A stretch of 7,846 bases of DNA from Solirubrobacteraceae bacterium (GTDB lineage: Bacteria > Actinomycetota > Thermoleophilia > Solirubrobacterales > Solirubrobacteraceae): assembly GCA_030038955.1 (NCBI GenBank), contig JASHQV010000149.1, positions 1 through 7,846 on the forward strand, given 5' to 3'. Positions within the stretch are counted from its first letter, which is position 1. Every line of letters starts with the position of its first letter. Below, in pieces: positions 1 to 6,071 of the stretch. The notes below the pieces were generated by a model. That model was not told the DNA's origin and did no database searches. It saw only the letters and a list, made by a program, of their open reading frames with translations. Position numbers and translations under genes: made by a program.

Positions 1-59
1 GTCGCGACGGTCGGGCGGGTCAGCAGCCCGAGGCTGCGGCAAAGCGGACAGCTCGATGA
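1..59 (+). CDS. Possible 3' end of an upstream gene (partial)
   Basis: Reading from base 3, a frame stays open for 18 codons and stops at TGA 57-59. The last residues read about RDGRAGQQPEAAAKRTAR, a basic, alanine-rich tail of the sort seen at the C-terminus of many proteins. The TGA overlaps the ATG of the amine oxidase at 56-58, the same ATGA arrangement seen at 2455 and 6764 in this window. That overlap is the main reason to call it. The fragment is too short to assign to a family, and the other two forward frames are also open here, so it could be chance. Confidence 0.35.
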   Translation, partial: RDGRAGQQPEAAAKRTAR

Positions 60-1384
60 GCGAGCCCGCCGGCGGCTCGGATGTCGTGGTCGTGGGCGGC
101 GGCGTCGCCGGCTTGATCGCCGCGCGCGAGCTGTCGCACGTGGGCTTGTCGGTGACGTTGGTCGAGGCCCGCGAACGCCTCGGTGGTCGCATCTGGCGTC
201 GCTCGTTCGCCGGCACGCAGCGTACCGTCGAGGTCGGCGGCGCATGGTTCTCGACGCGCGACATGCGACCGCTCGCGGCCGAGCTCGAGCGCTACGGCTT
301 GGAAGTGGAGGCGGCCGCGCCCCCGCGGGCCTACCGCTGGCTGACCGGCGGGATCGTGCGTGACGGGGCGCCGCTACCGCGGTCGGAGGGACGGGCGCTT
401 GAGCGCGCGATCTACGCGCTCGGCGTCGCCGCCCGCGAGTTTGCCGCGCACGGTGGCTGCGGCGGGCGCGAGCCTGGCGGGCTGGCGGAGCTCGATGTGA
501 GCGCTGCGGCCTGGATCGATGCGCTCGCACTGCCGCCTGCGACGCGCGACTTGCTGCTCACGTTCGCGGCGATGTACGGTGGCGCTCACCCGCGCGAGGT
601 GGCGCTGCTCGCGCACCTCAGCGACATCGCGGCGTTCGGCGCCAGCGCCTACGCGCTGCTCGACGGCCTCGACGAGCAGCTCGCCGACGGCAGCGGCCAG
701 CTCGTCGCGCGGCTCGCCGAGGACTGCGGCGCCGAGCTGGTCCTCGGCGCCCCGGTCGCAGCGGTGCAACGGCACGCCGGAGGCGGCGTACGCGTCCGTT
801 GCGACGGTCCCGGCGCGAGCGTCTACGAGGCTCACGCGGTTATCCTCGCGCTGCCGCTGGGCGCGCTTGCCGCGGTCGCACTTGACCCACCCGCCGATCC
901 GCTGATCGACGCTGCCGTGAGCGCTGGCCAGCCGTGCCACTCGATCAAGCTGTGGATGCTCGCCGCCGACGTCCCCGCGGGAATCCTCGCCGCTGGCTGG
1001 GGGGCGCCCCTGCAGTGGGTCAGCGACGTCGGCGAGCTCGACGGCGCGCGCCTGCTGGTGGCGTTCGGGTTCGACCGCACCCAGCTCGACCCCGCGAGCG
1101 CCGACAGCGCCCAGGAGGCGTTGCGGCGCTTCGTCCCCGGCGCACGCGTGCTGGCCGTCGACCACCACGACTGGAGCGCCGATCGATTCGCGCGCGGGGC
1201 CTGGGGGATGTGGCGGCCCGGGTGGTTCAGCGACGGGACGCTGCTGGCGTTGAGCACGCTCCACGACGGCCCGCTGGCGTATGCGAGCTCGGACTTCGCG
1301 CCCGCCTGGCCTGGCTGGATCGCCGGCGCGATCAGCTCGGGCAGGCACGCGGCCGAGCTGATCCGGCGGCGCCTGCGGGCGTGA
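56..1384 (+). CDS. Flavin-dependent amine oxidase family protein (FAD-binding)
   Basis: A 442-residue member of the GG-motif flavoprotein amine oxidase family, which oxidises amines or related substrates with non-covalent or covalent FAD. Seen in the sequence: an N-terminal Rossmann dinucleotide-binding motif GGGVAG (residues 14-19), the ribose-binding acid E38 in VEAR, the RLGGR motif (41-45) and GGAW (61-64). A lysine in SIKLW (K298) sits where the family's active-site lysine is expected. The C-terminal FAD-contacting segment spans about 411-436 (DFAPAWPGWIAGAISSGR). No cysteine occupies the C-terminal FAD region where eukaryotic MAOs attach FAD, so non-covalent FAD is likely. Length is normal for bacterial members and there is no signal peptide, so it should be cytosolic. 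ATG 56 places the Rossmann motif at the usual distance from the N-terminus, although the frame is open upstream and the ribosome-binding site is weak. Substrate cannot be told: monoamine, polyamine, amino acid or a carotenoid-like compound are all possible. The family call is firm, the reaction is not. Confidence 0.9.
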   Translation: MSEPAGGSDVVVVGGGVAGLIAARELSHVGLSVTLVEARERLGGRIWRRSFAGTQRTVEVGGAWFSTRDMRPLAAELERYGLEVEAAAPPRAYRWLTGGIVRDGAPLPRSEGRALERAIYALGVAAREFAAHGGCGGREPGGLAELDVSAAAWIDALALPPATRDLLLTFAAMYGGAHPREVALLAHLSDIAAFGASAYALLDGLDEQLADGSGQLVARLAEDCGAELVLGAPVAAVQRHAGGGVRVRCDGPGASVYEAHAVILALPLGALAAVALDPPADPLIDAAVSAGQPCHSIKLWMLAADVPAGILAAGWGAPLQWVSDVGELDGARLLVAFGFDRTQLDPASADSAQEALRRFVPGARVLAVDHHDWSADRFARGAWGMWRPGWFSDGTLLALSTLHDGPLAYASSDFAPAWPGWIAGAISSGRHAAELIRRRLRA

Positions 1385-1480
1385 TCGGCCGCGCGCTCAC
1401 GGATCCGCGTCCCGCTCGCACTGGTCGTGATCGAGCCCACGCGCGGTCCGTGGCCCAGGTCCATCCGCCATCATTGTGCT
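1385..1480. other. Gap between amine oxidase and ABC ATPase; no clear signals
   Basis: Between the amine oxidase stop and the second candidate start of the ABC ATPase (GTG 1481) I see no convincing terminator hairpin with a T-run, no clear -35/-10 pair and no purine-rich ribosome-binding site. The ATPase frame is open through part of this stretch, from GTG 1427, but those first 18 codons (MIEPTRGPWP...) do not look like the start of an ABC ATPase domain. Whether the exporter is co-transcribed with the amine oxidase or has its own promoter here cannot be decided. Confidence 0.4.
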
Positions 1481-2458
1481 GTGGCTGTCGCCATCGGCAA
1501 CGGAGATCAGGCGTCGGCGATCATCCGCACGCTCGGGCTGACGAAGATCTATCCCGGTGCTGACTTCAAGGCGGTCGACGGGCTCGACCTGAGCGTCGAG
1601 CACGGGGAGGTGTTCGGCCTGCTGGGGCCGAACGGTGCGGGCAAGACGACGACCGCCGGGATGCTTACCACGCGCGTTGTCCCGACCTCCGGCAGCGCCT
1701 ACGTCGGCGCGGTCGATGTGATCGCTCACCCGGCGCTGGCCAAGCAGATGATTGGGGTCGTCTCGCAGCAGAACACGCTCGACCGCCAGCTGACCGTCTG
1801 GGAGAACCTGTATTTCCACGGGCGGCTGTTCGGGATCGGCGCGGCCGACTCGCGACTGCGGGCCGATGCCCTGCTCGAGCAGTTCCAGCTCTCGAAATGG
1901 GGCAAGGCGTCTGTGTTTGCGCTGTCCGGCGGGATGGCGCAGCGACTGATGGTCGCGCGGGCGATCTTCCACCGCCCCGCGGTCCTGTTCCTCGACGAGC
2001 CAACGGCCGGACTGGATCCGCAGAGCCGGCTCGCGCTGTGGGAGATCCTCGGCGAGCTGGGTCGCGCGGGCCAGACGATCATGCTGCTGACCCACTACAT
2101 GGAGGAGGCAGACCGGCTCTGCAACCAGCTGGCGATCCTCGACCATGGCAAGATCCTTGCGCTCGGCACGCCGGCAGCTTTGAAGCGGTCGCTCGGCGCC
2201 GACACGATCGTGACCGTCAAGGCGAGCGGGGACGGAGAGCTGCTGGCCGCTGCCCTGCGGAACGGGGTCGACAGAGTCACGCGAACGCGCGTGGTCGACG
2301 GTGGTGTCGAGCTGTCTGTGAAAGGCGCCGAGCGGATCGTCCCGCGCGTGGTCGACGTCGCCGAGGCGGCGGGCTTCGAGCTGGTCGACCTCGCCGTCGC
2401 CGAGCCGACGCTCGAGAACGTGTTCATCAATCTCACCGGCAAGGAGCTGCGCGAATGA
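1427..2458 (+). CDS. ABC transporter ATP-binding protein, DrrA-type (ABC-2 exporter family)
   Basis: ATPase subunit of an ABC-2 type exporter; it hydrolyses ATP to drive the partner permease encoded just downstream. All nucleotide-binding motifs are visible (numbered from GTG 1427): Walker A GPNGAGKTT (67-75), Q-loop around Q114-Q115, signature LSGGM (166-170), Walker B VLFLDEP (186-192), D-loop AGLD (194-197) and switch histidine H223 in LLTHYMEEAD. The signature and the roughly 90-residue C-terminal extension (about 255-343, DUF4162-like) match the daunorubicin-resistance (DrrA) branch. Full length from GTG 1427 is 343 residues. GTG 1481 would give 325 and fits the family better, because the first 18 residues resemble nothing in the domain; neither start has a good ribosome-binding site. 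The 3' end carries the ribosome-binding site of the permease and overlaps its start (ATGA 2455-2458), so the pair is translationally coupled. Substrate is unknown: relatives export antibiotics, lipids or glycan precursors. Confidence 0.93.
   Translation: MIEPTRGPWPRSIRHHCAVAVAIGNGDQASAIIRTLGLTKIYPGADFKAVDGLDLSVEHGEVFGLLGPNGAGKTTTAGMLTTRVVPTSGSAYVGAVDVIAHPALAKQMIGVVSQQNTLDRQLTVWENLYFHGRLFGIGAADSRLRADALLEQFQLSKWGKASVFALSGGMAQRLMVARAIFHRPAVLFLDEPTAGLDPQSRLALWEILGELGRAGQTIMLLTHYMEEADRLCNQLAILDHGKILALGTPAALKRSLGADTIVTVKASGDGELLAAALRNGVDRVTRTRVVDGGVELSVKGAERIVPRVVDVAEAAGFELVDLAVAEPTLENVFINLTGKELRE
2441..2446 (+). promoter_or_regulatory. Strong ribosome-binding site inside the ATPase gene
   Basis: AAGGAG lies 8 bases before ATG 2455, near-ideal Shine-Dalgarno spacing. 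It decides the permease start at 2455, although the same frame is open far upstream. It sits within the last codons of the ATPase gene, a typical arrangement for coupled translation of two subunits made in fixed ratio. Confidence 0.85.
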
Positions 2459-3375
2459 CCCCCACCTCGGGACCGGACGCCGAGGAGACCGGAGGCATGG
2501 AACCCTCCGCGCCCGCAGCGATTGCGCTGGCACCGACCCGCACGACGTTCGAGGCCAGCCGGACCGCGCTGGGCGCGCTGATCCTGCGTGATCTGATCGT
2601 GCTCAAGAAGCACTTCGGCGAGTTCGTCGTGCGCACCGTGATCCAGCCGTTCCTCTTGGTGTTCGTGTTCCTGTACGTGTTCCCGAAGATCGGTCAGGGC
2701 ATCGGCGGCAGCGGCGGGGCGGGTGGGCACGGAGCGGAGTCGCATTTCGCCACCGTGCTGGTTCCGGGCGTGGTCGCGATCTCGATCATGTTCCAGGGGA
2801 TCCAGGCGGTGGCGCTGCAGATGTCGACCGAGTTCGGTTACACGCGCGAGATCGAGGACCGCGTGCAGGCGCCGTGCCCGATCTGGCTGGTGGCGGCGGC
2901 CAAGGTCCTGTCCGGCGCGGTCCAGGGTCTGCTGGCGGCGGTGATCGTGTTCCCGATCGCCGCGGTCATCCACGCCAGCGGTGTGCAGGCGCACCTGTCG
3001 GTGCACTGGCCCGTCGTCCTCACGCTGATCCCGCTTGCCTGCGTGGCGATGACCTCGCTCGGGCTGCTGCTCGGCACCACCTTCGAGCCGCGCAACATCG
3101 GTCTGATGTTCGGATTCGTGGTGCTGCCGCTGACCTTCCTGGGCGGCACCTACTACCAGTGGACGAAGCTCTCGCCGGTCACGGTCGGCGGCTTTCACTG
3201 GCTGCAGACGATCGTGCTGGTCAACCCACTGATCTACATCGCCGAGGGAATGCGCGCCGGTCTCACGCAAGCCACGCACATGCACCTGTACGTGATCTAT
3301 CCGGTGCTGCTGGTCTTCTGCGTGCTGTTCTGGACGATCGGGCTGCGGAACTTCAAACGCCGGGTGCTTGTCTGA
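2455..3375 (+). CDS. ABC-2 type transporter permease, DrrB-type
   Basis: Membrane subunit, 306 residues, partner of the ATPase encoded immediately upstream. The first 30 or so residues are hydrophilic and low-complexity (rich in P, A, E, T). A cytosolic amphipathic stretch follows (about 33-57), then six hydrophobic segments at roughly 58-76, 98-121, 149-173, 186-207, 214-231 and 278-297. This is the six-helix pattern of the ABC2_membrane family. A glycine-rich extracytoplasmic loop (about 80-95, GIGGSGGAGGHG) joins the first two helices. The segment around 123-142 (EFGYTREIEDRVQAP) matches the conserved cytoplasmic loop of DrrB-like proteins that docks on the ATPase. The start at ATG 2455 is set by the AAGGAG site and overlaps the ATPase stop. 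It is the last gene of its operon: 22 bases after its TGA the inverted-repeat element begins. The cargo cannot be inferred from the sequence. Confidence 0.9.
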   Translation: MTPTSGPDAEETGGMEPSAPAAIALAPTRTTFEASRTALGALILRDLIVLKKHFGEFVVRTVIQPFLLVFVFLYVFPKIGQGIGGSGGAGGHGAESHFATVLVPGVVAISIMFQGIQAVALQMSTEFGYTREIEDRVQAPCPIWLVAAAKVLSGAVQGLLAAVIVFPIAAVIHASGVQAHLSVHWPVVLTLIPLACVAMTSLGLLLGTTFEPRNIGLMFGFVVLPLTFLGGTYYQWTKLSPVTVGGFHWLQTIVLVNPLIYIAEGMRAGLTQATHMHLYVIYPVLLVFCVLFWTIGLRNFKRRVLV

Positions 3376-3397
3376 ACGCCTGCTGGCGCGGAACGCG

Positions 3398-3418
3398 CTA
3401 GATGATTGATTCCAAATG
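3398..3418 (+). repeat. Left terminal inverted repeat
   Basis: The 21-base AT-rich arm starts with CTAG and is perfectly matched by the right arm. The match stops exactly at both its outer and inner edges (G3397 against T3589 outside, G3419 against T3567 inside), which defines the ends of the repeat. Confidence 0.9.
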
Positions 3419-3472
3419 GGTTGCGCGTGGGGCGTTCGGGGGACAAGCGGGACGGTGCGGGCGGGAGGCCGG

Positions 3473-3495
3473 CACCGCCAGCGAAGCTGGTGGTG
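3473..3495. repeat. Central hairpin of the inverted-repeat element
   Basis: CACCGCCAGC (3473-3482) and GCTGGTGGTG (3486-3495) pair at 9 of 10 positions across a GAA loop, close to the centre of the element. A second short palindrome, GCAGCGCTGC, lies at 3499-3508. No T-run follows on either strand, so this is not a standard intrinsic terminator. Confidence 0.6.
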
Positions 3496-3567
3496 GCAGC
3501 AGCGCTGCGTGAGCCAACCGACCGTGCCGTGTCCGCGAAGTCATCCCGGACGCATCCGCGAGTGAGT

Positions 3568-3588
3568 CATTTGGAATCAATCATCTAG
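3568..3588 (-). repeat. Right terminal inverted repeat, carrying the kinase stop codon
   Basis: Exact reverse complement of 3398-3418. Its outer CTAG provides the TAG stop (3587-3585 on the minus strand) of the neighbouring kinase gene. If CTAG is the target duplication, the uninterrupted site would still end the kinase at the same TAG. Confidence 0.9.
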
Positions 3589-5180
3589 TTCGGTCGACTA
3601 CCTGAAGGTCCGGCCGATGCCGTGTCAGACGGCATCGCGTCGGGGGCGGGATCGCCTACGAACAGCGGGCGCAGCGCGGCGTATAGCTGGCGGTAGCGCG
3701 AGTAGCACGCGGCATAGATGGAATGCCGATCCGAGTCGGGCAAGATCGGCTCCCTGCGTGGTCCGGCCATGTGCGCAACCGCCTGCGCAACATCGGGATG
3801 CAGCCCCGCGCCGACCGCCGCGAGCATCGCCGCTCCGCGCGCTGTCGTCTCGACGTCGTCGGGTCGGGTTACAGGAAGGCCGGTGACGTCAGCACGAATC
3901 GACAGCAGAAGATCTCCACGCGCGCCACCGCCGACGCAAACAAGCTCGTTCGGCTCGAGGCCCGCGGCCTGCATTGCGGCGAGCACGTCCTGCAGCGCGA
4001 AGGCGTTGCCCTCGAGCAGGGCACGGGTGAGGTGGGCACGGCTATGGGCGGCTGTCAGGCCGAACCAGGTGGCTCGAGCCTCGGCGTTCCACTCTGGTGC
4101 CGTCGCGCCCGCTAGCGCCGGTAGCCATAGAACGCCATCGGCTCCTGCCGGTATCGCGGCCGCAGCATCATCCAGGATCTCGTAGACATCGGTTCCGGAT
4201 TCGGCTGCCAGTGCCATCTCGCTCGAGCCGAGCTCGTCCCGGAACCATCGGTACGCGCCTCCCGAGAGCCAGCCAGGGTTCTCGAGCAGCCAGCGACCGG
4301 GAGCAGCGTGAGGGTGTGCTTCGGTTACCGCTTGCGGGTCGAGAGCTGGCTCGGAGACGACGGCGCAGACGGGCTCGGCGGTTCCCAGGACATCGCAGAC
4401 CGCTCCGGGATCGATCACGCCCGCGCCGAGCGTCGCGGCCATCTCATCGCCACAGCCGAGCACGACGAGCGTGCGCGGGTCGAGGCCGGCGGCCTCTCGT
4501 AGCCATGGTGCTACTGACCCAAGTGAGGTGTGCGCAGGAAGGATCGGCGCAAGCCGGCGGTCCTCTACGCCGAACGCGGCGCATGCCTGCTCAGACCATG
4601 CGCCAGTACGCATCTCCAGCAGCATCGAGGAGGATGCGTTCGACGGGTCGACGGCGAGCTCACCCGTGGCGCGCCAGGCGAGGAATGAGCCGGGCAGCAA
4701 GAACCACCGTGCGTCGTCGTAGGCGTCGGGTCTGTGGTCCTTCAGCCAGGCGATCTTTGCGGCCACATGACCGGGATCGAGGTTGCAGCCCGTCAACTTC
4801 CGCAGCTGTGCCGGTGGCAGCTCTGTGGCCGCTCGTTCACACTGCTCGCTAGCTCGACGGTCCATCCAGATCTGCGCTGGTGCGGTCGGCGTGCCGTCGG
4901 CGCGGACCGCCACCATACCGTCGAGCTGCGATCCGAACGCGAGTGCGCGGAGCGGCCGAGGCTTCACGGATCGACGCAGCTCGTCGAGCGCTCGAGCGAC
5001 CGCGGTCAGCCAGCTCTTTGGGTCTTGCTCGGCCCAGCCGGGGTGCGGATAGGAGAGCTCGTGTGGTACGTAGCTGGTCGCGATCAGGGTGCCGTTGGCG
5101 TCGATCGCCTGCGCGCAGGTCCCCTGTGATCCGAGATCGACTCCCGCGACGAGGTCGTCACTCACCACTGGATCTCGCAC
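3585..5180 (-). CDS. FGGY-family carbohydrate kinase (xylulokinase-like)
   Basis: ATP-dependent kinase of a sugar or polyol, 531 residues from GTG 5180. The N-terminal phosphate-binding motif is at 12-22 (AGVDLGSQGTC), followed by GWAEQDPKSWL (48-58), SQLDGM (84-89) and IWMDRRA (104-110), all typical of xylulokinase-like FGGY_N. GCGDEMA (242-248) supplies D245 as the expected catalytic base, LGTAEP (265-270) the second phosphate loop, and GGGARGD (417-423) the adenosine motif of FGGY_C. The last 20 or so residues are a Ser/Pro/Ala-rich tail beyond the usual fold, ending at a TAG inside the inverted repeat. GTG 5168 and GTG 5165 are alternative starts, and 5165 reads VSDDLVAGVD. None has a strong ribosome-binding site, but all overlap the end of the regulator gene, implying coupled translation. 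Substrate is unknown: pentulose, tetrulose or a polyol would fit, and xylulose should not be assumed. It is co-transcribed with the regulator and faces the TIM-barrel/permease operon. Confidence 0.88.
   Translation of the reverse strand: MRDPVVSDDLVAGVDLGSQGTCAQAIDANGTLIATSYVPHELSYPHPGWAEQDPKSWLTAVARALDELRRSVKPRPLRALAFGSQLDGMVAVRADGTPTAPAQIWMDRRASEQCERAATELPPAQLRKLTGCNLDPGHVAAKIAWLKDHRPDAYDDARWFLLPGSFLAWRATGELAVDPSNASSSMLLEMRTGAWSEQACAAFGVEDRRLAPILPAHTSLGSVAPWLREAAGLDPRTLVVLGCGDEMAATLGAGVIDPGAVCDVLGTAEPVCAVVSEPALDPQAVTEAHPHAAPGRWLLENPGWLSGGAYRWFRDELGSSEMALAAESGTDVYEILDDAAAAIPAGADGVLWLPALAGATAPEWNAEARATWFGLTAAHSRAHLTRALLEGNAFALQDVLAAMQAAGLEPNELVCVGGGARGDLLLSIRADVTGLPVTRPDDVETTARGAAMLAAVGAGLHPDVAQAVAHMAGPRREPILPDSDRHSIYAACYSRYRQLYAALRPLFVGDPAPDAMPSDTASAGPSGSRPN
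3615..3637 (-). other. 9-bp perfect hairpin in the 3' end of the kinase gene
   Basis: CGATGCCGT (3615-3623) and ACGGCATCG (3629-3637) form a perfect 9-bp stem with a 5-base loop, within the codons of the Ser/Pro/Ala-rich kinase tail. On the minus strand no T-run follows, so it is not a classical intrinsic terminator. It might protect the mRNA 3' end or assist termination with the inverted-repeat element just beyond. Confidence 0.35.
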
Positions 5181-5901
5181 CCTGGCCCGGTCCCCGACGA
5201 TAGACGCTGAACTGGAAGACGTCGGCGAGATAGTGCTCGAGTGATACGAGCACGACCTCTCCCAGGACCGTGCTGTCGACCTGGAACACCGTCAGCAACA
5301 ACGAGCCGACCGGTACTTCCAGGTGGCGCGCCGTCTCCGAGTCGGCGACGGTCGGCGAGATCTTGGCGACGCCGTGGTGGATCGCGAGCCCCTGCGCGGC
5401 GAGTGAGGCGTAGATCGACCCGTCGTGCAGGGCCGAGAGCTCGGACGGGTCGAGCACCTCCTCCAAGCACCAGTCGGCGCTGTCGACGACTCGTCGGCGG
5501 CTCGCCGTGCGTACCCGGCGCAGCACGCTTAGCAGCGTTCCCGGGGGGACGTCGAATGCCGCGGCAACTTCGGGTGGTGCCGGCTCCATAGAGGTGCGCG
5601 CATCGATCGTTCCCGGCTGCAGTCCCGTGGCGGCGATCATCTCCGACACAGCAAAGTTGCGGGAGAGGTCGTCGCGCAGCTGCGGGTAGTCGGTCACGTA
5701 GGTGCCCGAGCCGTGCTGACGGCGCAGCAGCCCGTCGGCTTCAAGCAGAGCGATCGCGGCGCGCAGGGAGCTGCGCGAGACGCCGAGGCTCCGTGCCAGG
5801 GTGGGCTCGCTCGGGAGGCGAGCGCCGGCGTTGAGCTCACCCGAGAGCAGGCGCTCGCGCAGGCGGTCGGCGATTTGGTGGCGGAGCGATGGAGTGGTCA
5901 C
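5158..5901 (-). CDS. GntR-family transcriptional regulator, HutC/UTRA subfamily
   Basis: Ligand-responsive DNA-binding regulator, 247 residues. The winged helix-turn-helix covers about 1-70: LRHQIADRLRERLLSGEL, then LPSEPTLARSLGVSRSSLR (29-47) as the recognition region and LLRRQHGSGTYV (58-69) as the wing. Residues from about 90 to 236 fit the UTRA effector-binding domain of the HutC branch, ending in the typical LEHYLADVFQF segment. Such proteins are usually repressors released by a small molecule, often a sugar phosphate or amino-acid derivative tied to the neighbouring genes. GTG 5901 puts the HTH at the normal distance from the N-terminus, though no Shine-Dalgarno is visible in front of it. 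Its TGA (5160-5158) lies inside the start region of the kinase gene, so the two are one leftward operon. The palindrome at 6041-6069 in the divergent region is the obvious candidate operator. Family assignment is firm; target and ligand are inferred. Confidence 0.92.
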   Translation of the reverse strand: MTTPSLRHQIADRLRERLLSGELNAGARLPSEPTLARSLGVSRSSLRAAIALLEADGLLRRQHGSGTYVTDYPQLRDDLSRNFAVSEMIAATGLQPGTIDARTSMEPAPPEVAAAFDVPPGTLLSVLRRVRTASRRRVVDSADWCLEEVLDPSELSALHDGSIYASLAAQGLAIHHGVAKISPTVADSETARHLEVPVGSLLLTVFQVDSTVLGEVVLVSLEHYLADVFQFSVYRRGPGQGARSSGE

Positions 5902-6040
5902 GATGCTATGGCGTCACGAAGTAGCCCACGCCCGCGCTTGAGGCAATCTCCCCGTATTCATCTCCCCGGCGACATTCCAGGTCGTCGCGCGGATCCTGTC
6001 CTCTCCACGAGTTCCTTACCTCCGCTTGACATCAGGGTAA
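5902..6040. other. Leader side of the divergent control region
   Basis: About 140 bases separate the regulator start from the palindrome. No open frame here looks like a gene. A good -35-like TTGACA is at 6026-6031 on the plus strand, but it lacks a good -10 at the proper distance. On the minus strand I find no convincing promoter or ribosome-binding site for the regulator, whose promoter must nevertheless lie in this stretch. Confidence 0.4.
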
Positions 6041-6043
6041 GAT
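6038..6043 (+). promoter_or_regulatory. Possible -10 element for the rightward operon
   Basis: TAAGAT fits the TANNNT pattern of actinobacterial -10 boxes and touches the left edge of the palindrome. Transcription would start around 6050, inside the palindrome, giving a leader of about 20 bases. The TTGACA at 6026-6031 is only 6 bases away and so cannot serve as its -35. Weak call. Confidence 0.3.
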
Positions 6044-6069
6044 ATCAAGTTGTCGGACAACTTGATATC
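6041..6069. promoter_or_regulatory. 29-bp palindromic operator, probable GntR/UTRA binding site
   Basis: GATATCAAGTTGTC (6041-6054), one G, then GACAACTTGATATC (6056-6069): two perfect 14-bp arms. The core GTTGTC-G-GACAAC has the two-fold symmetry bound by GntR-family dimers. It lies between the regulator/kinase operon and the rightward operon and ends 2 bp before GTG 6072, so a bound repressor would block transcription and cover the translation start region. It also occupies the place where a ribosome-binding site would be, so as RNA it would form a very stable hairpin against the start codon if transcription starts upstream. That the local GntR protein binds here is inferred. Confidence 0.8.
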
Positions 6070-6071
6070 TG

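Larger units (their letters stand above)
3398..3588. mobile_element. MITE-like 191-bp element with perfect 21-bp terminal inverted repeats
   Basis: Bases 3398-3418 and 3568-3588 are exact reverse complements over 21 bases, beginning CTAGATGATTG at the left end. They have only 7 G/C of 21, in sharp contrast to the GC-rich surroundings. The interior is also imperfectly self-complementary about the same axis: GCGTTCGGG at 3432-3440 faces CCCGGACGC at 3545-3553, and GGAC at 3450-3453 faces GTCC at 3531-3534. The whole unit could therefore fold as one long interrupted hairpin capped near 3473-3495. Both ends are CTAG, which could be a 4-bp target duplication (CTAG/YTAR-type targets are used by IS5-like elements) or part of the repeat. 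Two 60-codon open frames, one per strand, arise only from the symmetry; neither resembles a transposase. It is most likely a non-autonomous element or IS relic. A large bidirectional terminator or structured RNA between the convergent genes is the alternative. Confidence 0.6.

Noticed and set aside
1592..1970. Variant signature LSGGM instead of LSGGQ in the ABC ATPase
   Set aside because: SGGM is common in the DrrA/ABC-2 exporter branch, so it is not unusual.
2095..3285. Long open frame on the minus strand opposite the ABC genes (also 1397-2533 minus and 374-1348 minus)
   Set aside because: These are typical antisense frames of high-GC coding DNA: rich in R, H, D, Q and G, with no domain motifs, and lying opposite genes with clear family signatures.
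3406..3588. 60-codon frame (TTG start) across the inverted-repeat element, mirrored by a 60-codon frame at 3580-3398 on the minus strand
   Set aside because: Both share MIPN and HLESII ends only because the terminal repeats are mirror copies. They lack ribosome-binding sites and do not resemble any transposase, so I treat the element as non-coding.
4097..4852. 251-codon open frame on the plus strand opposite the kinase gene
   Set aside because: Its arginine/serine/proline-rich composition is a GC artefact; the minus strand encodes all FGGY kinase motifs.
6026..6043. TTGACA (6026-6031) plus TAAGAT (6038-6043) as one promoter
   Set aside because: The spacer is only 6 bases, far short of the usual 16-18, so the two cannot work as a standard pair.
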